Shown here: positions 33,977 through 42,320 of the stretch, in pieces
Layout: each line of letters starts with the position of its first letter
How positions within the stretch are numbered: the stretch's first letter is position 1
Assembly: GCA_021404565.1 (NCBI GenBank)
Contig: JAAWWF010000009.1
Coordinates: 1-64,000 of the forward strand
Source of the DNA: Roseivirga sp.
GTDB lineage: Bacteria > Bacteroidota > Bacteroidia > Cytophagales > Cyclobacteriaceae
Length of the DNA stretch: 64,000 bases
Direction of reading: 5' to 3'
Position numbers and translations under genes: made by a program
Notes under the pieces: generated by a model
Told to the model about the DNA's origin: nothing
Database searches by the model: none
Seen by the model: the letters and a program-made list of their open reading frames with translations, nothing else

Positions 33977-34580
33977 AACTCCTTCTTTTCTCTTTAAACT
34001 CTATCCTTCTCTGATTTGGAGAAAGCCTACGAAAGAAAAGGTAATTTACCTTACATTCGATGATGGACCAATTCCAAATTTAACCCCCTGGGTGCTCGAT
34101 GTACTTCGGGAATTCAATGCCAAAGCCACTTTTTTCTGTGTTGGAGAGAATGTGCAGAAACACCCTGAGATATTTCAGCAAATAATAGAAGAAGGACATG
34201 CAGTTGGCAATCATACCTTCAATCATCTCAACGGCTGGAAAACCCCTGATATTGACTACCTCAGAAATACGCTGCGGGCCGATGAAGAAATAAGAAAGTA
34301 CACTAAAACTGATTTATTCAGGCCACCTTATGGGCGAATAGGCAGACAACAGATGAAGCAGCTAGGGCACAAACGCATGATTATGTGGGATGTGCTCAGT
34401 GGTGACTTTTCTGCCAAACTTAACCCTGAGCGTGTGCTTAGTAAAAGTATAAGGTATACCTCTTCCGGGTCTATTGTCGTTTTTCACGATAATCTGAAGG
34501 CTACGCAAAACCTGAAATATGCATTGCCTGCATACCTTGCTCACTTTATTGAATTAGGATATTCATTCAAGGCTCTATGA
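33963..34580 (+). CDS. NodB-type polysaccharide deacetylase
   Basis: This 205-aa carbohydrate esterase (CE4) removes N-acetyl groups from polysaccharide. The motifs are TFDDGP (Asp33, Asp34), the zinc histidines NHTFNH (His84, His88), RPPYG (120-124), WDVLSGDF and VFHD near the end. There is no clear signal peptide; a hydrophobic N-terminal FLHKTPSFLFKLYP could be a weak anchor, so its location is uncertain. It overlaps the phosphatase by 14 nt and the next GT2 by 4 nt. With two GT2 enzymes around it, deacetylation of a nascent glycan is likely. Confidence 0.92.
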   Translation: MFLHKTPSFLFKLYPSLIWRKPTKEKVIYLTFDDGPIPNLTPWVLDVLREFNAKATFFCVGENVQKHPEIFQQIIEEGHAVGNHTFNHLNGWKTPDIDYLRNTLRADEEIRKYTKTDLFRPPYGRIGRQQMKQLGHKRMIMWDVLSGDFSAKLNPERVLSKSIRYTSSGSIVVFHDNLKATQNLKYALPAYLAHFIELGYSFKAL

Positions 34581-35689
34581 CAATTTCTGAATGGATGGAC
34601 CTTATTTTTATTCTGGTGATTGTCACAATCGTCCTGCAAAAGATAGTAGTCTTGGTAGTCTTCCATGGGCGATTTAGGTCGGCACCAAACATTGCTGAAG
34701 AAGTATTGCCGACTGTGTCTATCCTCATTCCCGCCAGAAATGAAGCCGGAAATCTACCTGCTTGCCTGGATTCATTGCTGCAATTGAATTATCCGTTAGA
34801 CAAAATAGAGATTCTGGTAGGTAATGATCAGTCAGTTGATGCCACGGCTGACATAGTGAAGGGATATGGCCAACAATTTGTACAAATAAAGCTGGTTAAT
34901 GTTCAACCGCAATATCACGGCTTAAAAGCTCGATCCAATGTGCTGGCACAGTTAGCGAAAAAGTCGAGCCACAAGTTGTTAGTGTTTTTAGATGCAGATA
35001 TGACAGTGAATTTCAACTGGTTGAGGGAAATGGTGGCGCCAACTAAGTATGGCTATAACATCGTCAGCGGTTATACTGAGGTTGAGGGAAGTGGCTGGTT
35101 AGCTCAGTTTCAGAAAGTTGACTGGATGAGCGTGATTGTCTTGCTAAAGGCGGGGGCCGATATTTACAAGCCTGGAACAGCCCTGGGTAATAATATGCTG
35201 GTGAGCCGTAAAGCCTATGATGCGGTAGGTGGTTATGAACAAATTGGTCCCACTTTTACCGAAGATAATGACCTTACGCTTGCTGCTGTGAAAAAAGGAT
35301 TTTTAGTGTTTCAATTGGTTGTGCCTGGTGGTGCAAGGACTCTACCCATGGTTACCTGGTCCGATCTTTACAGACAAAGAAATCGTTGGATGCAAGGTGC
35401 TTTTAAACAGCCTTTCATACGTCTCATTCCGTTATTACTTACCCGGGTTTATATACTCTTCGTTGCATTGGCCCTCGTTATCGACCCGGTGTCTGCTGTG
35501 GGGGTGCTATTTTTGTTCAGTTGGGTGGATCTGAGTTCGTTTTGGGGTATGTCCAGGAAAATCAAAAGGAACGTTCCAGTCCACATTGCCATTTTTGCTC
35601 CTGTTTTTAACTCACTTTTAGATACATTTACGCTCCTGACTTTTCCATGGAATAAAGGAGTAATCTGGAAGGGTCGAAAACTAAAATAG
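34577..35689 (+). CDS. Membrane GT2 glycosyltransferase (second of operon)
   Basis: This is a 370-aa family-2 glycosyltransferase with an N-terminal TM helix (about 8-29), catalytic motifs PARNEAGN, NDQSVDAT, FLDADMT and FTEDNDLT, the QxxRW-type RQRNRWMQG, and C-terminal TM segments (about 285-330). The plan matches the operon's first gene, but the sequences differ. It overlaps the deacetylase by 4 nt and lies 1 bp before the TatD gene. It probably builds the same surface or lipid-linked glycan. Confidence 0.87.
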   Translation: MTISEWMDLIFILVIVTIVLQKIVVLVVFHGRFRSAPNIAEEVLPTVSILIPARNEAGNLPACLDSLLQLNYPLDKIEILVGNDQSVDATADIVKGYGQQFVQIKLVNVQPQYHGLKARSNVLAQLAKKSSHKLLVFLDADMTVNFNWLREMVAPTKYGYNIVSGYTEVEGSGWLAQFQKVDWMSVIVLLKAGADIYKPGTALGNNMLVSRKAYDAVGGYEQIGPTFTEDNDLTLAAVKKGFLVFQLVVPGGARTLPMVTWSDLYRQRNRWMQGAFKQPFIRLIPLLLTRVYILFVALALVIDPVSAVGVLFLFSWVDLSSFWGMSRKIKRNVPVHIAIFAPVFNSLLDTFTLLTFPWNKGVIWKGRKLK

Positions 35690-35690
35690 G

Positions 35691-36473
35691 ATGATTGAAA
35701 CACATGCTCATGTTTACCTGGAGCAGTTTAAAGACGACCTGGCGGATACGCTGGAAAGATCACAAATAGCGGGAGTGAAACGCATCTATATGCCCAATAT
35801 AGATCATACGAGCATTGATGCTATGATGGAGGTTGAAGCTGTATATCCAGATTATTGCATCGCCACGATGGGACTGCACCCTTGTTCGGTTAAGAAAGAC
35901 TTCGAAAAGGAGCTTTACGAGGTAGAGAGCTGGTTGAATAAACGTGAGTTTGTAGCCATAGGGGAGATGGGGACTGATCTTTACTGGGACAAGACCTTCA
36001 TTGATCAACAGGTTGAAGCTTTCAAAATACAGGTAGACTGGGCAAAGGGCCTGGAAAAACCAATCATCATCCATTGCCGGGAATCACTGGAGATGACGAT
36101 TAAGCTGGTAGAGGAGCTTAAAGACGACCGCCTGACAGGCGTATTCCACTGTTTTGGAGGTACTCCCGAGCAGGCCAAAAGAATTAAGGAGCTAGGGTTC
36201 TTTATCGGTCTGGGTGGGGTAACCACCTTTAAAAACAGCGGTATGGACAAAGTAATACCGGAATTGGATCTGGATCATGTTGTTTTGGAGACCGATAGCC
36301 CATACCTGTCTCCTGTACCGCATAGGGGTAAAAGGAATGAACCGGCATATATTGCCCTGGTCGCTCAGCGAATTGCTGATCTCAGAGAAATGGGTCTGAG
36401 CGAACTGATCGAGATAACTACGCGCAATGCGAATAAACTCTTTAAAGTAAAAGCCGATGACCTCAACGATTGA
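35691..36473 (+). CDS. TatD-family metal-dependent hydrolase
   Basis: This is a 260-aa TIM-barrel hydrolase, probably a DNase or exonuclease of the TatD group. The metal ligands are visible as ETHAHVY (His5, His7), the Glu in GEMGTDLYW, IIHCRES, FHCFGG and the terminal ETDSPYLSP. It starts 1 bp after the GT2 stop and overlaps ansA by 17 nt. The housekeeping nature of this gene suggests the operon is a mixed one. Confidence 0.95.
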   Translation: MIETHAHVYLEQFKDDLADTLERSQIAGVKRIYMPNIDHTSIDAMMEVEAVYPDYCIATMGLHPCSVKKDFEKELYEVESWLNKREFVAIGEMGTDLYWDKTFIDQQVEAFKIQVDWAKGLEKPIIIHCRESLEMTIKLVEELKDDRLTGVFHCFGGTPEQAKRIKELGFFIGLGGVTTFKNSGMDKVIPELDLDHVVLETDSPYLSPVPHRGKRNEPAYIALVAQRIADLREMGLSELIEITTRNANKLFKVKADDLND

Positions 36474-37512
36474 CTTTAATTTGGCGGAAAAACCACGTGC
36501 CTCTATTTTGATTGTGTATACTGGTGGTACATTGGGTATGGACTATGACCAAAACGGGTCGTTGGTTCCCTGCGGTTTCGATCAGGTATTGAAGCGGGTC
36601 CCGGTTTTAAAGGAACTGAATATCAATCTCTCGGTGTCTTCTTTCGATCCTCCTCTGGATTCATCCAATGTAAATGCCTCTCATTGGATTCAGATAGGCC
36701 AGATTATAAAGGACCATTATGAAGCTTTTGATGGTTTTATCGTATTACATGGCACTGATACTATGGCTTATTCTGCTTCTGCTTTAAGTTTTATACTGCA
36801 GGGGGTAAACAAGCCTATCATCTTCACAGGTGCGCAACTGCCCATTGCCTCGCCCAGATCAGATGGTCATGAGAATTTTGTAACCGCTCTGGAAATAGCA
36901 GCAGACCTGCAGGATGGAGTGCCCAGTGTATCAGAGGTGTGCATCTTTTTTAATCATCTGTTACTAAGAGGTAATCGTTCCAAGAAGGTAGAGAGTCAGC
37001 ATTTTGATGCTTTCGAATCTGAGAACTACCCTGTTTTAGCTGAGGCAGGTATCATTATCGACTATAATTTACCGTCTATCAAACCTTACGAGCCTGCTTC
37101 AAAGTTGAGGCTTTATACTCAGTTGAGCGAGGAGGTGCTCATTCTGAAACTCTTCCCCGGAATCAATAGATCCACAGCGGCCAGTATCCTAGGTGCTGCC
37201 AATGTAAAGGGTATCATTATGGAAAGCTATGGTTCAGGTAATGTGCCGCACCAATCCTGGTTTTTGGAATTGCTTAAACAAACGATTGAATCGGGTGTGG
37301 TGGTGCTTAATGTATCCCAATGTAACGGAGGCAGAGTGGTTCAGGGTAAGTATGAAGCGAGTAGCTCGCTTGATAAAATAGGGGTAGTGAGCGGTGGTGA
37401 TCTCACTACTGAAGCAGCTACTACAAAAATGATGTATGCACTTGGCCGCTATACTGATATGTCAGATATAAAAAACTGTCTTACCACATCAGTTTCGGGC
37501 GAAATAAACTGA
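36457..37512 (+). CDS. ansA: Type I L-asparaginase
   Basis: This is a 351-aa cytoplasmic-type asparaginase, which hydrolyses asparagine to aspartate and ammonia. The two threonine motifs are VYTGGTLGM (Thr22, Thr25) and LHGTDTMAY (Thr100, Asp101). No signal peptide is present, which fits type I rather than the secreted type II. Its start lies within the end of tatD, the common tatD-ansA arrangement in Bacteroidota. Confidence 0.94.
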   Translation: MTSTIDFNLAEKPRASILIVYTGGTLGMDYDQNGSLVPCGFDQVLKRVPVLKELNINLSVSSFDPPLDSSNVNASHWIQIGQIIKDHYEAFDGFIVLHGTDTMAYSASALSFILQGVNKPIIFTGAQLPIASPRSDGHENFVTALEIAADLQDGVPSVSEVCIFFNHLLLRGNRSKKVESQHFDAFESENYPVLAEAGIIIDYNLPSIKPYEPASKLRLYTQLSEEVLILKLFPGINRSTAASILGAANVKGIIMESYGSGNVPHQSWFLELLKQTIESGVVVLNVSQCNGGRVVQGKYEASSSLDKIGVVSGGDLTTEAATTKMMYALGRYTDMSDIKNCLTTSVSGEIN

Positions 37513-37602
37513 TTTTGCGCCTGTCACAAAAAGCTTAATGGGCTTGCATAAAGGTATTTTTATTGATTTATTTGCCAGACTGCGAGAAGCGCATTATGGA
37601 TT

Positions 37603-37690
37603 GGAGAGGTGTCCGAGTGGTTGAAGGAGCACGCCTGGAAAGTGTGTATACCCCGAAAGGGTATCGAGGGTTCGAATCCCTCTCTCTCCG
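37603..37690 (+). tRNA. tRNA-Ser (anticodon GGA)
   Basis: This is an 88-nt type II tRNA. The acceptor stem is GGAGAGG/TCTCTCC with one G-U pair. The D-arm follows, and then the anticodon stem CACGC/GTGTG, whose loop CTGGAAA holds GGA at 37637-37639. It has a long variable arm (ATACCC/GGGTAT) and a T-arm GAGGG-TTCGAAT-CCCTC. The discriminator is G. CCA is not encoded (GCAT follows the acceptor stem). The long variable arm and G discriminator fit serine; it would read UCC and UCU. Confidence 0.96.
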
Positions 37691-37874
37691 CATACGAAAA
37701 GGAAGAGAAGTGATAATGGTCAGATTTTGAAAGACTTAGCGATTGTGCAGAGTCAGGGCCATTCGGAAAATGTGCTTTTAAACCATCAACTAAAAACTTA
37801 AGTATTAATTTCTTTTCACGACAATTATTAATAATTTAGAAACCGTTTTAACCTTTATTAATCAAAACTAGACT

Positions 37875-38678
37875 ATGAAAAAGTTATTCTCCTTATTGAT
37901 GATCTTGGGTGTTATGGCACTCGGATTCAATATTAATGCGCAGGATGCAGATACTACAGGTACTGCTTCTGATACAACACAAGTGGCTTCTACCCCCGAT
38001 CAGATTCCTGAAAGTCCAGTATATGAGCAGGAAGAAGAGCCAGCTACTTTTACTCAGCAAATCAAGGCTAAGTTCATCGAAGGTGATCCTGGCTTTATGG
38101 CGCTTCCATTGTTGTGTCTTATCCTCGGACTTGCTATTGCAATCGAAAGAATCATCACACTGAACCTTTCTACTACCAACACCCGCAAATTATTAGCTAA
38201 AGTGGAAGACGCTTTGGAGTCAGGTGGAGTAGAAGGTGCTAAAGAAGTAACTAAAAGCACCAGAGGTCCTGTAGCTTCAATCTTTACTCAGGGCTTAATG
38301 AGAATGTCTGAAGGTATCGAAATGGTTGAAAAATCAGTGATTGCTTACGGTTCTGTTGAAATGGGCCGTTTGGAAAGAGGTCTGGTTTGGATTTCACTGT
38401 TTATCTCTCTGGCACCAATGCTTGGTTTCATGGGTACCGTAATTGGTATGATCGCGGCCTTTGATGCTATTCAGGCAGCAGGTGATATCTCTCCTTCTCT
38501 GGTAGCAGGTGGTATTAAGCAAGCACTTTTGACTACAGTTGCTGGTCTGGTTGTTGCGATTATCCTCCAACTGTTCTATAACTATTGTGTATCTAAAATT
38601 GACTCTATTGTTAACTCAATGGAAGATGCTTCAATCTCTTTGGTTGACCTGTTAGTAAAGCACAATCTGTCTAAGTAA
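37875..38678 (+). CDS. exbB: ExbB/TolQ/MotA-type proton channel protein
   Basis: This 267-aa subunit of the proton-driven TonB energising complex has an N-terminal signal-like segment (MKKLFSLLMILGVMALGFNINAQ). An acidic Thr/Glu-rich stretch (to about residue 60) and three TM helices follow (about 74-94, 163-185 and 207-232). The channel motif GFMGTVIGMI and the following helix with GIKQALLTTVAGLVV match ExbB/TolQ. The signal segment is common in Bacteroidota ExbB. It is followed by a small membrane protein and two ExbD genes in one unit. Confidence 0.92.
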   Translation: MKKLFSLLMILGVMALGFNINAQDADTTGTASDTTQVASTPDQIPESPVYEQEEEPATFTQQIKAKFIEGDPGFMALPLLCLILGLAIAIERIITLNLSTTNTRKLLAKVEDALESGGVEGAKEVTKSTRGPVASIFTQGLMRMSEGIEMVEKSVIAYGSVEMGRLERGLVWISLFISLAPMLGFMGTVIGMIAAFDAIQAAGDISPSLVAGGIKQALLTTVAGLVVAIILQLFYNYCVSKIDSIVNSMEDASISLVDLLVKHNLSK

Positions 38679-38698
38679 TTCATCTAAAGAGCTAGATT

Positions 38699-39061
38699 AT
38701 GAATCAAGATCAATGGATAGACTTAGGGCTGTACGCTTCCTATATCCTGGTGGGTATAGCAGTGTTAGCGGCCATCGTAATGAATTTTGCCAATGCGCTT
38801 AAAGATCCTAAAACACTGATTAAGAGTGCTGCAGGAATCGCTGTGCTTGGAATAGTGTTCTTAATCGGATACTCAATGGCTCCAGACGTGTTGGACTCAA
38901 TATCAAGAACCGCTGTAGAAAATGCTAAAATGGATGTGGATGCTGAATCAACAGGACGCATGTTCAAATTGGTGGGCGGAGCTATGACAACAACACTCGT
39001 ACTTGTAGTGATAGCCGTTGTAGGCTTGGTATACTCTTCTATAGCTAAACTAATAGGATAA
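38699..39061 (+). CDS. Small three-TM protein within the exbB-exbD unit
   Basis: This is a 120-aa hydrophobic protein with three predicted TM helices (about residues 10-30, 42-62 and 92-115). I recognise no domain. It lies 20 bp after exbB and 4 bp before exbD, so it is probably part of the energising complex or its assembly. The polar loop between helices 2 and 3 (about 63-90) carries several acidic residues. The function is unassigned. Confidence 0.8.
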   Translation: MNQDQWIDLGLYASYILVGIAVLAAIVMNFANALKDPKTLIKSAAGIAVLGIVFLIGYSMAPDVLDSISRTAVENAKMDVDAESTGRMFKLVGGAMTTTLVLVVIAVVGLVYSSIAKLIG

Positions 39062-39065
39062 CATT

Positions 39066-39734
39066 ATGGCAAAAAGTAAAAACAGAGGAAGTGAAGAGGT
39101 GAATGCAGGCTCTATGGCCGATATCGCATTTCTGCTCCTGATCTTCTTCCTTGTGACTACTCAAATTGCCACCAATAAAGGACTTACGCTGTTACTTCCT
39201 CCGAAACAAGAGGAGGATGAGCCGATTGAAATCAAACAGCAGCAACGTAATATCTTTAAAATTCAGGTTAACTCCCTGGATAGATTATTGGTGGAAGATG
39301 AGCCACTTGACGATGTGTCACAAATTCGTGACATGGTTTATGATTTTGTACTGAACTTCGGTTCCCCAAGCCAGGTAAAGAAGGGTAAGAAAGGGAAGGA
39401 AGTGAGCGAGGTAGAGACTTATAATTCTCTGCCGGCATCCATGAAATCCTACATCAGCAGAAGCCTTGGATCTTCAGAGTCTTCTGATGGACCTGCCTCG
39501 GCAATTGTTTCTGTAAAGGCTGACCGTGGTAGTAGCTACGAAATCTTTATCTCAATTCTCGATGAATTGAATGCGGCATATAACAAAATCTACGGTGAAA
39601 GAGTGGGGTTGACGGACGAAGAGTTCAGAAAGCTTAACAGGAATGATCCGCGAGAGAAAGCGTTGTATGATGAAGCGAGATTAGGGATTCCTAAGGCGAT
39701 CTCTATAGCAGAACCAACTAAATCAGGAGAGTAA
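39066..39734 (+). CDS. exbD: ExbD/TolR-type protein (long form)
   Basis: This is a 222-aa ExbD/TolR family member. The single N-terminal TM helix (about 17-35) carries the conserved Asp of MADIAFLLLIFFLVTT, the proton-binding residue. It is longer than typical ExbD (about 140 aa), with a Lys-rich insert (about 105-125) and an extended C-terminus. It lies 1 bp before the second exbD. Confidence 0.9.
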   Translation: MAKSKNRGSEEVNAGSMADIAFLLLIFFLVTTQIATNKGLTLLLPPKQEEDEPIEIKQQQRNIFKIQVNSLDRLLVEDEPLDDVSQIRDMVYDFVLNFGSPSQVKKGKKGKEVSEVETYNSLPASMKSYISRSLGSSESSDGPASAIVSVKADRGSSYEIFISILDELNAAYNKIYGERVGLTDEEFRKLNRNDPREKALYDEARLGIPKAISIAEPTKSGE

Positions 39735-39735
39735 T

Positions 39736-40197
39736 ATGTCTAAGTTTAAGAAAAAGAGCGAATCCAGTCAGGATATCCCTACGGCTGCATTGCCAGACAT
39801 TATCTTCATGCTGTTGTTCTTCTTTATGGTAACTACCGTATTGAGGGAAACAGAACTGAAAGTTGAGCAACGAATCCCCCGAGCCGAGCAATTGGTGAAG
39901 CTTGAAAAGAAAAAGCTGGTTTCTTACATCTATGTAGGTAAGCCAAAAGATAAAGCTTTGGGGGATGAACCACTTATTCAGACCAATGATGTGTTTATTG
40001 GCATTGACGGTATTGTACAGTGGGTAAATACAGAAAAAGATCAGCTTAGTGAAGTTGAGAGAGATCAGATCACCATTTCAATGAAGGTGGATAAGGAAAC
40101 GAAAATGGGAATTATCGTGGATATCCAGACTGAATTGAGAGAGGCGAATGCCAGGAAGATCATGTACTCTGCTCCGACAAAAGCTGAAGACAATTAA
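39736..40197 (+). CDS. exbD: ExbD/TolR-type protein (short form)
   Basis: This is a 153-aa ExbD/TolR protein. The TM helix (about 18-38) has the proton-binding Asp in LPDIIFMLLFFFMVTT. The periplasmic part carries KVEQRIPRAEQLVKL. It ends the exbB unit, and a strong terminator follows 28 bp after the stop. The next gene, at 40310, encodes a close paralogue (by eye well over half identical). Confidence 0.92.
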   Translation: MSKFKKKSESSQDIPTAALPDIIFMLLFFFMVTTVLRETELKVEQRIPRAEQLVKLEKKKLVSYIYVGKPKDKALGDEPLIQTNDVFIGIDGIVQWVNTEKDQLSEVERDQITISMKVDKETKMGIIVDIQTELREANARKIMYSAPTKAEDN

Positions 40198-40225
40198 TAG
40201 AATAACTTTTCTAGTGATATAGAAG

Positions 40226-40253
40226 CCCTGACGGTTACCGTCAGGGTTTTTTT
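40226..40253 (+). terminator. Rho-independent terminator after the second exbD
   Basis: A perfect 9-bp stem CCCTGACGG/CCGTCAGGG with a 3-nt loop is followed by seven T residues. It isolates the third exbD gene from the exbB unit. Confidence 0.92.
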
Positions 40254-40289
40254 ATAACCAACACCTGTTAACTATTTGCTTAGTTGATA

Positions 40290-40311
40290 ATTAACTAATA
40301 TATTAGTTAAT
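40290..40311. promoter_or_regulatory. 22-bp perfect palindrome overlapping the third exbD start codon
   Basis: ATTAACTAATA and TATTAGTTAAT form a gapless palindrome that includes the A and T of the ATG at 40310. No Shine-Dalgarno site is seen. As DNA it could be an operator; as RNA it could hide the start. Which one, and whether either, is unknown. Confidence 0.5.
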
Positions 40312-40765
40312 GAAGTTTGCAGCAAAATCACAAACACAGCAAGAGATACCCACTGCCGCCCTGCCGGATATTATTTTCATGTTACTGTTTTTCTTTATGG
40401 TCTCTACCATTATGAGAGAAACGGAAGTGAAAGTAGAGCAGAAGATTCCCAGAGCCGAGCAACTTGTGAAGTTGCAACGCAAAGACATTATCGCGCATAT
40501 TTATGTAGGAGCACCCATAAAAAGCACTTTCGGAAAAGAACCCGTGATTCAGGCTGATGGCGCCTTTATTGATATTAATAAGGTAGGAGTCTGGGTGGAA
40601 GAGGTTCGCGCAGGTTTACCCGAAGCTGAGCGAGATCAATTGACTGTTTCACTCAAGGTTGACAAAGAGGTACAAATGGGACTGATCGTAGATATTCAGA
40701 CAGAACTGAGAAAGGTTAATGCCAGAAAAATTATCTATCAAAGTCCGCAAAAAAAGGAGGATTGA
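40310..40765 (+). CDS. ExbD/TolR-type protein, third copy
   Basis: This is a 151-aa paralogue of the 39736-40197 product, collinear with it: the TM helix has LPDIIFMLLFFFMVST, then KVEQKIPRAEQLVKL. It seems to be a duplicated gene that now lies behind a terminator, with its own palindromic start region. The conserved membrane Asp is retained, so the product should be functional. Start choice: this ATG aligns with a point four residues into the paralogue (KFAAKSQTQQEIPTAALP against KFKKKSESSQDIPTAALP). Confidence 0.88.
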   Translation: MKFAAKSQTQQEIPTAALPDIIFMLLFFFMVSTIMRETEVKVEQKIPRAEQLVKLQRKDIIAHIYVGAPIKSTFGKEPVIQADGAFIDINKVGVWVEEVRAGLPEAERDQLTVSLKVDKEVQMGLIVDIQTELRKVNARKIIYQSPQKKED

Positions 40766-40816
40766 TTGGGTGGGTATAATTTTCTTATCTTCAGCTCCTT
40801 CTAACCAGAGGATTGC

Positions 40817-42115
40817 ATGACACTACCCAAAATGAATAACAAACGCATCACCAATGCCTGGTGTATGTACGACTGGGCTAACTCAGTATACTCGCTTACC
40901 ATTATCACAGCCGTTTTTCCTATGTACTATGAGGCTGTCACCACTTCGGAGGATGGGAATACCACGGTTGATTTTTTTGGCTGGGTCTTGCCTAATACAG
41001 CACTCTATTCCTATGCTCTTTCTTTGTCCTTTCTGCTCACAGCCCTGATGTTGCCTTTGCTTACAGGCATGGCGGACTATAGTGGTAAGAAAAAAACCTT
41101 TCTCAAGGGCTTTGCTTATTTAGGTTCTCTGGCCTGTGCTGGTCTCTTTTTCTTTGAGGGTGATAATATCGAATACGGTATGTTGATGGTTATTCTGGCC
41201 AGTATTGGCTACTCTGGTAGTTTGGTGTTCTACGATGCATACTTACCCGAAATCGCCTCACCGGATCAATATGACCGCTTGAGTGCCCGTGGTTATTCAT
41301 TTGGTTATATCGGTAGTGTAATCCTCCTAATCTTCAACCTTGTTATGATTCAGATGCCGGGTATATTCGGGCTTCCCGAAAACTCCTCACTGCCTGCCAA
41401 AATATCCTTCATTACGGTGGCAGTATGGTGGGTTGCTTTTTCCCAGATTCCTTTCAAGAGGCTCCCCGGCAATGTCTACGACCGCAAGGTTCAGGGTAAG
41501 TATTTTAGCAAGGGTTACGAAGAGATCAGGAAAGTGTATCGTAGCCTGAAGGATTTGCCTGACCTGAAAAGATACCTGGTGGCATTTCTGTTTTACAATG
41601 CCGGTGTACAGGCCGTTATGTATCTGGCGACATTATTTGGTACTAAAGAGCTGGAGATGGAAGCTGGGGCTCTCATCATCACAGTATTGATCATTCAGAT
41701 TGTAGCGATTGGCGGGGCGTACGTTTTTGCGCGTATCTCTGAACAAAAGGGAAATATTTTCTCTTTGTCCGTCATGATTATCATCTGGATTGTTGTCTGT
41801 GTCGCGGCATACTTTGTCAATACCCAGTATCAGTTTTTTGCATTGGCTTTTGTGGTGGGTTTGATAATGGGGGGTATTCAGTCACTCTCCAGGGCTACCT
41901 ATTCCAAGTTGATACCGCAAAACACCATAGACCATGCTTCCTATTTTAGCTTCTATGACGTTACCTATAATGTGTCTCTGGTTATGGGAACCTTCGCCTA
42001 TGGTTTTGTAGATCATTTGACAGGTAGCATGCGCAATAGCGCACTCGCATTGGGAGTCTTTTTTGTGCTAGGCATATTACTTCTGAGAAAAGTAGTGATA
42101 AGAGTGCAGCATTAA
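40817..42115 (+). CDS. Atg22/UMF1-family MFS transporter
   Basis: This is a 432-aa membrane protein with about 11-12 hydrophobic segments. It opens with NAWCMYDWANSVYSL, a hallmark of the UMF1/Atg22 branch of the major facilitator superfamily. Other family-like segments are GYSGSLVFYDAYLPEIA and GGIQSLSRATYSKLIP. In yeast Atg22 exports amino acids from the vacuole; the bacterial substrate is unknown. The start is supported by AGAGGA 6 nt upstream. It lies 205 bp before the SusE-like gene and is probably not part of that unit. Confidence 0.88.
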   Translation: MTLPKMNNKRITNAWCMYDWANSVYSLTIITAVFPMYYEAVTTSEDGNTTVDFFGWVLPNTALYSYALSLSFLLTALMLPLLTGMADYSGKKKTFLKGFAYLGSLACAGLFFFEGDNIEYGMLMVILASIGYSGSLVFYDAYLPEIASPDQYDRLSARGYSFGYIGSVILLIFNLVMIQMPGIFGLPENSSLPAKISFITVAVWWVAFSQIPFKRLPGNVYDRKVQGKYFSKGYEEIRKVYRSLKDLPDLKRYLVAFLFYNAGVQAVMYLATLFGTKELEMEAGALIITVLIIQIVAIGGAYVFARISEQKGNIFSLSVMIIIWIVVCVAAYFVNTQYQFFALAFVVGLIMGGIQSLSRATYSKLIPQNTIDHASYFSFYDVTYNVSLVMGTFAYGFVDHLTGSMRNSALALGVFFVLGILLLRKVVIRVQH

Positions 42116-42162
42116 GGTGATCATTATCCATTGATCGCTATCAGCTACCAACCTCATTTTTC

Positions 42163-42174
42163 GCAAACGTTTGC
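42163..42174. promoter_or_regulatory. LacI-type operator palindrome
   Basis: The 12-bp perfect palindrome GCAAACGTTTGC, with a central CG, is typical of LacI/GalR-family operators. It lies 147 bp upstream of the SusE-like lipoprotein and amylase genes. LacI-type regulators control maltose/starch loci in other Bacteroidota, and no LacI gene is in the window. Confidence 0.6.
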
Positions 42175-42320
42175 AATCAATTATCCTTCTGCAAATGCAT
42201 GAGAACCATCTTTTATTACCTATTATTGATTGTTATAAGAATAAAATCTGGTAGTGATGAGTCGTTTGTGATGGAACGATTTACCGGATTGAAACTTTAG
42301 AATCAAAATATTAAAAGAGC

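Noticed and set aside
37603..37690. tRNA-Ser as an integration site for a mobile element
   Set aside because: No integrase and no repeat of the tRNA 3' end were seen downstream. The next genes are the ExbB cluster.
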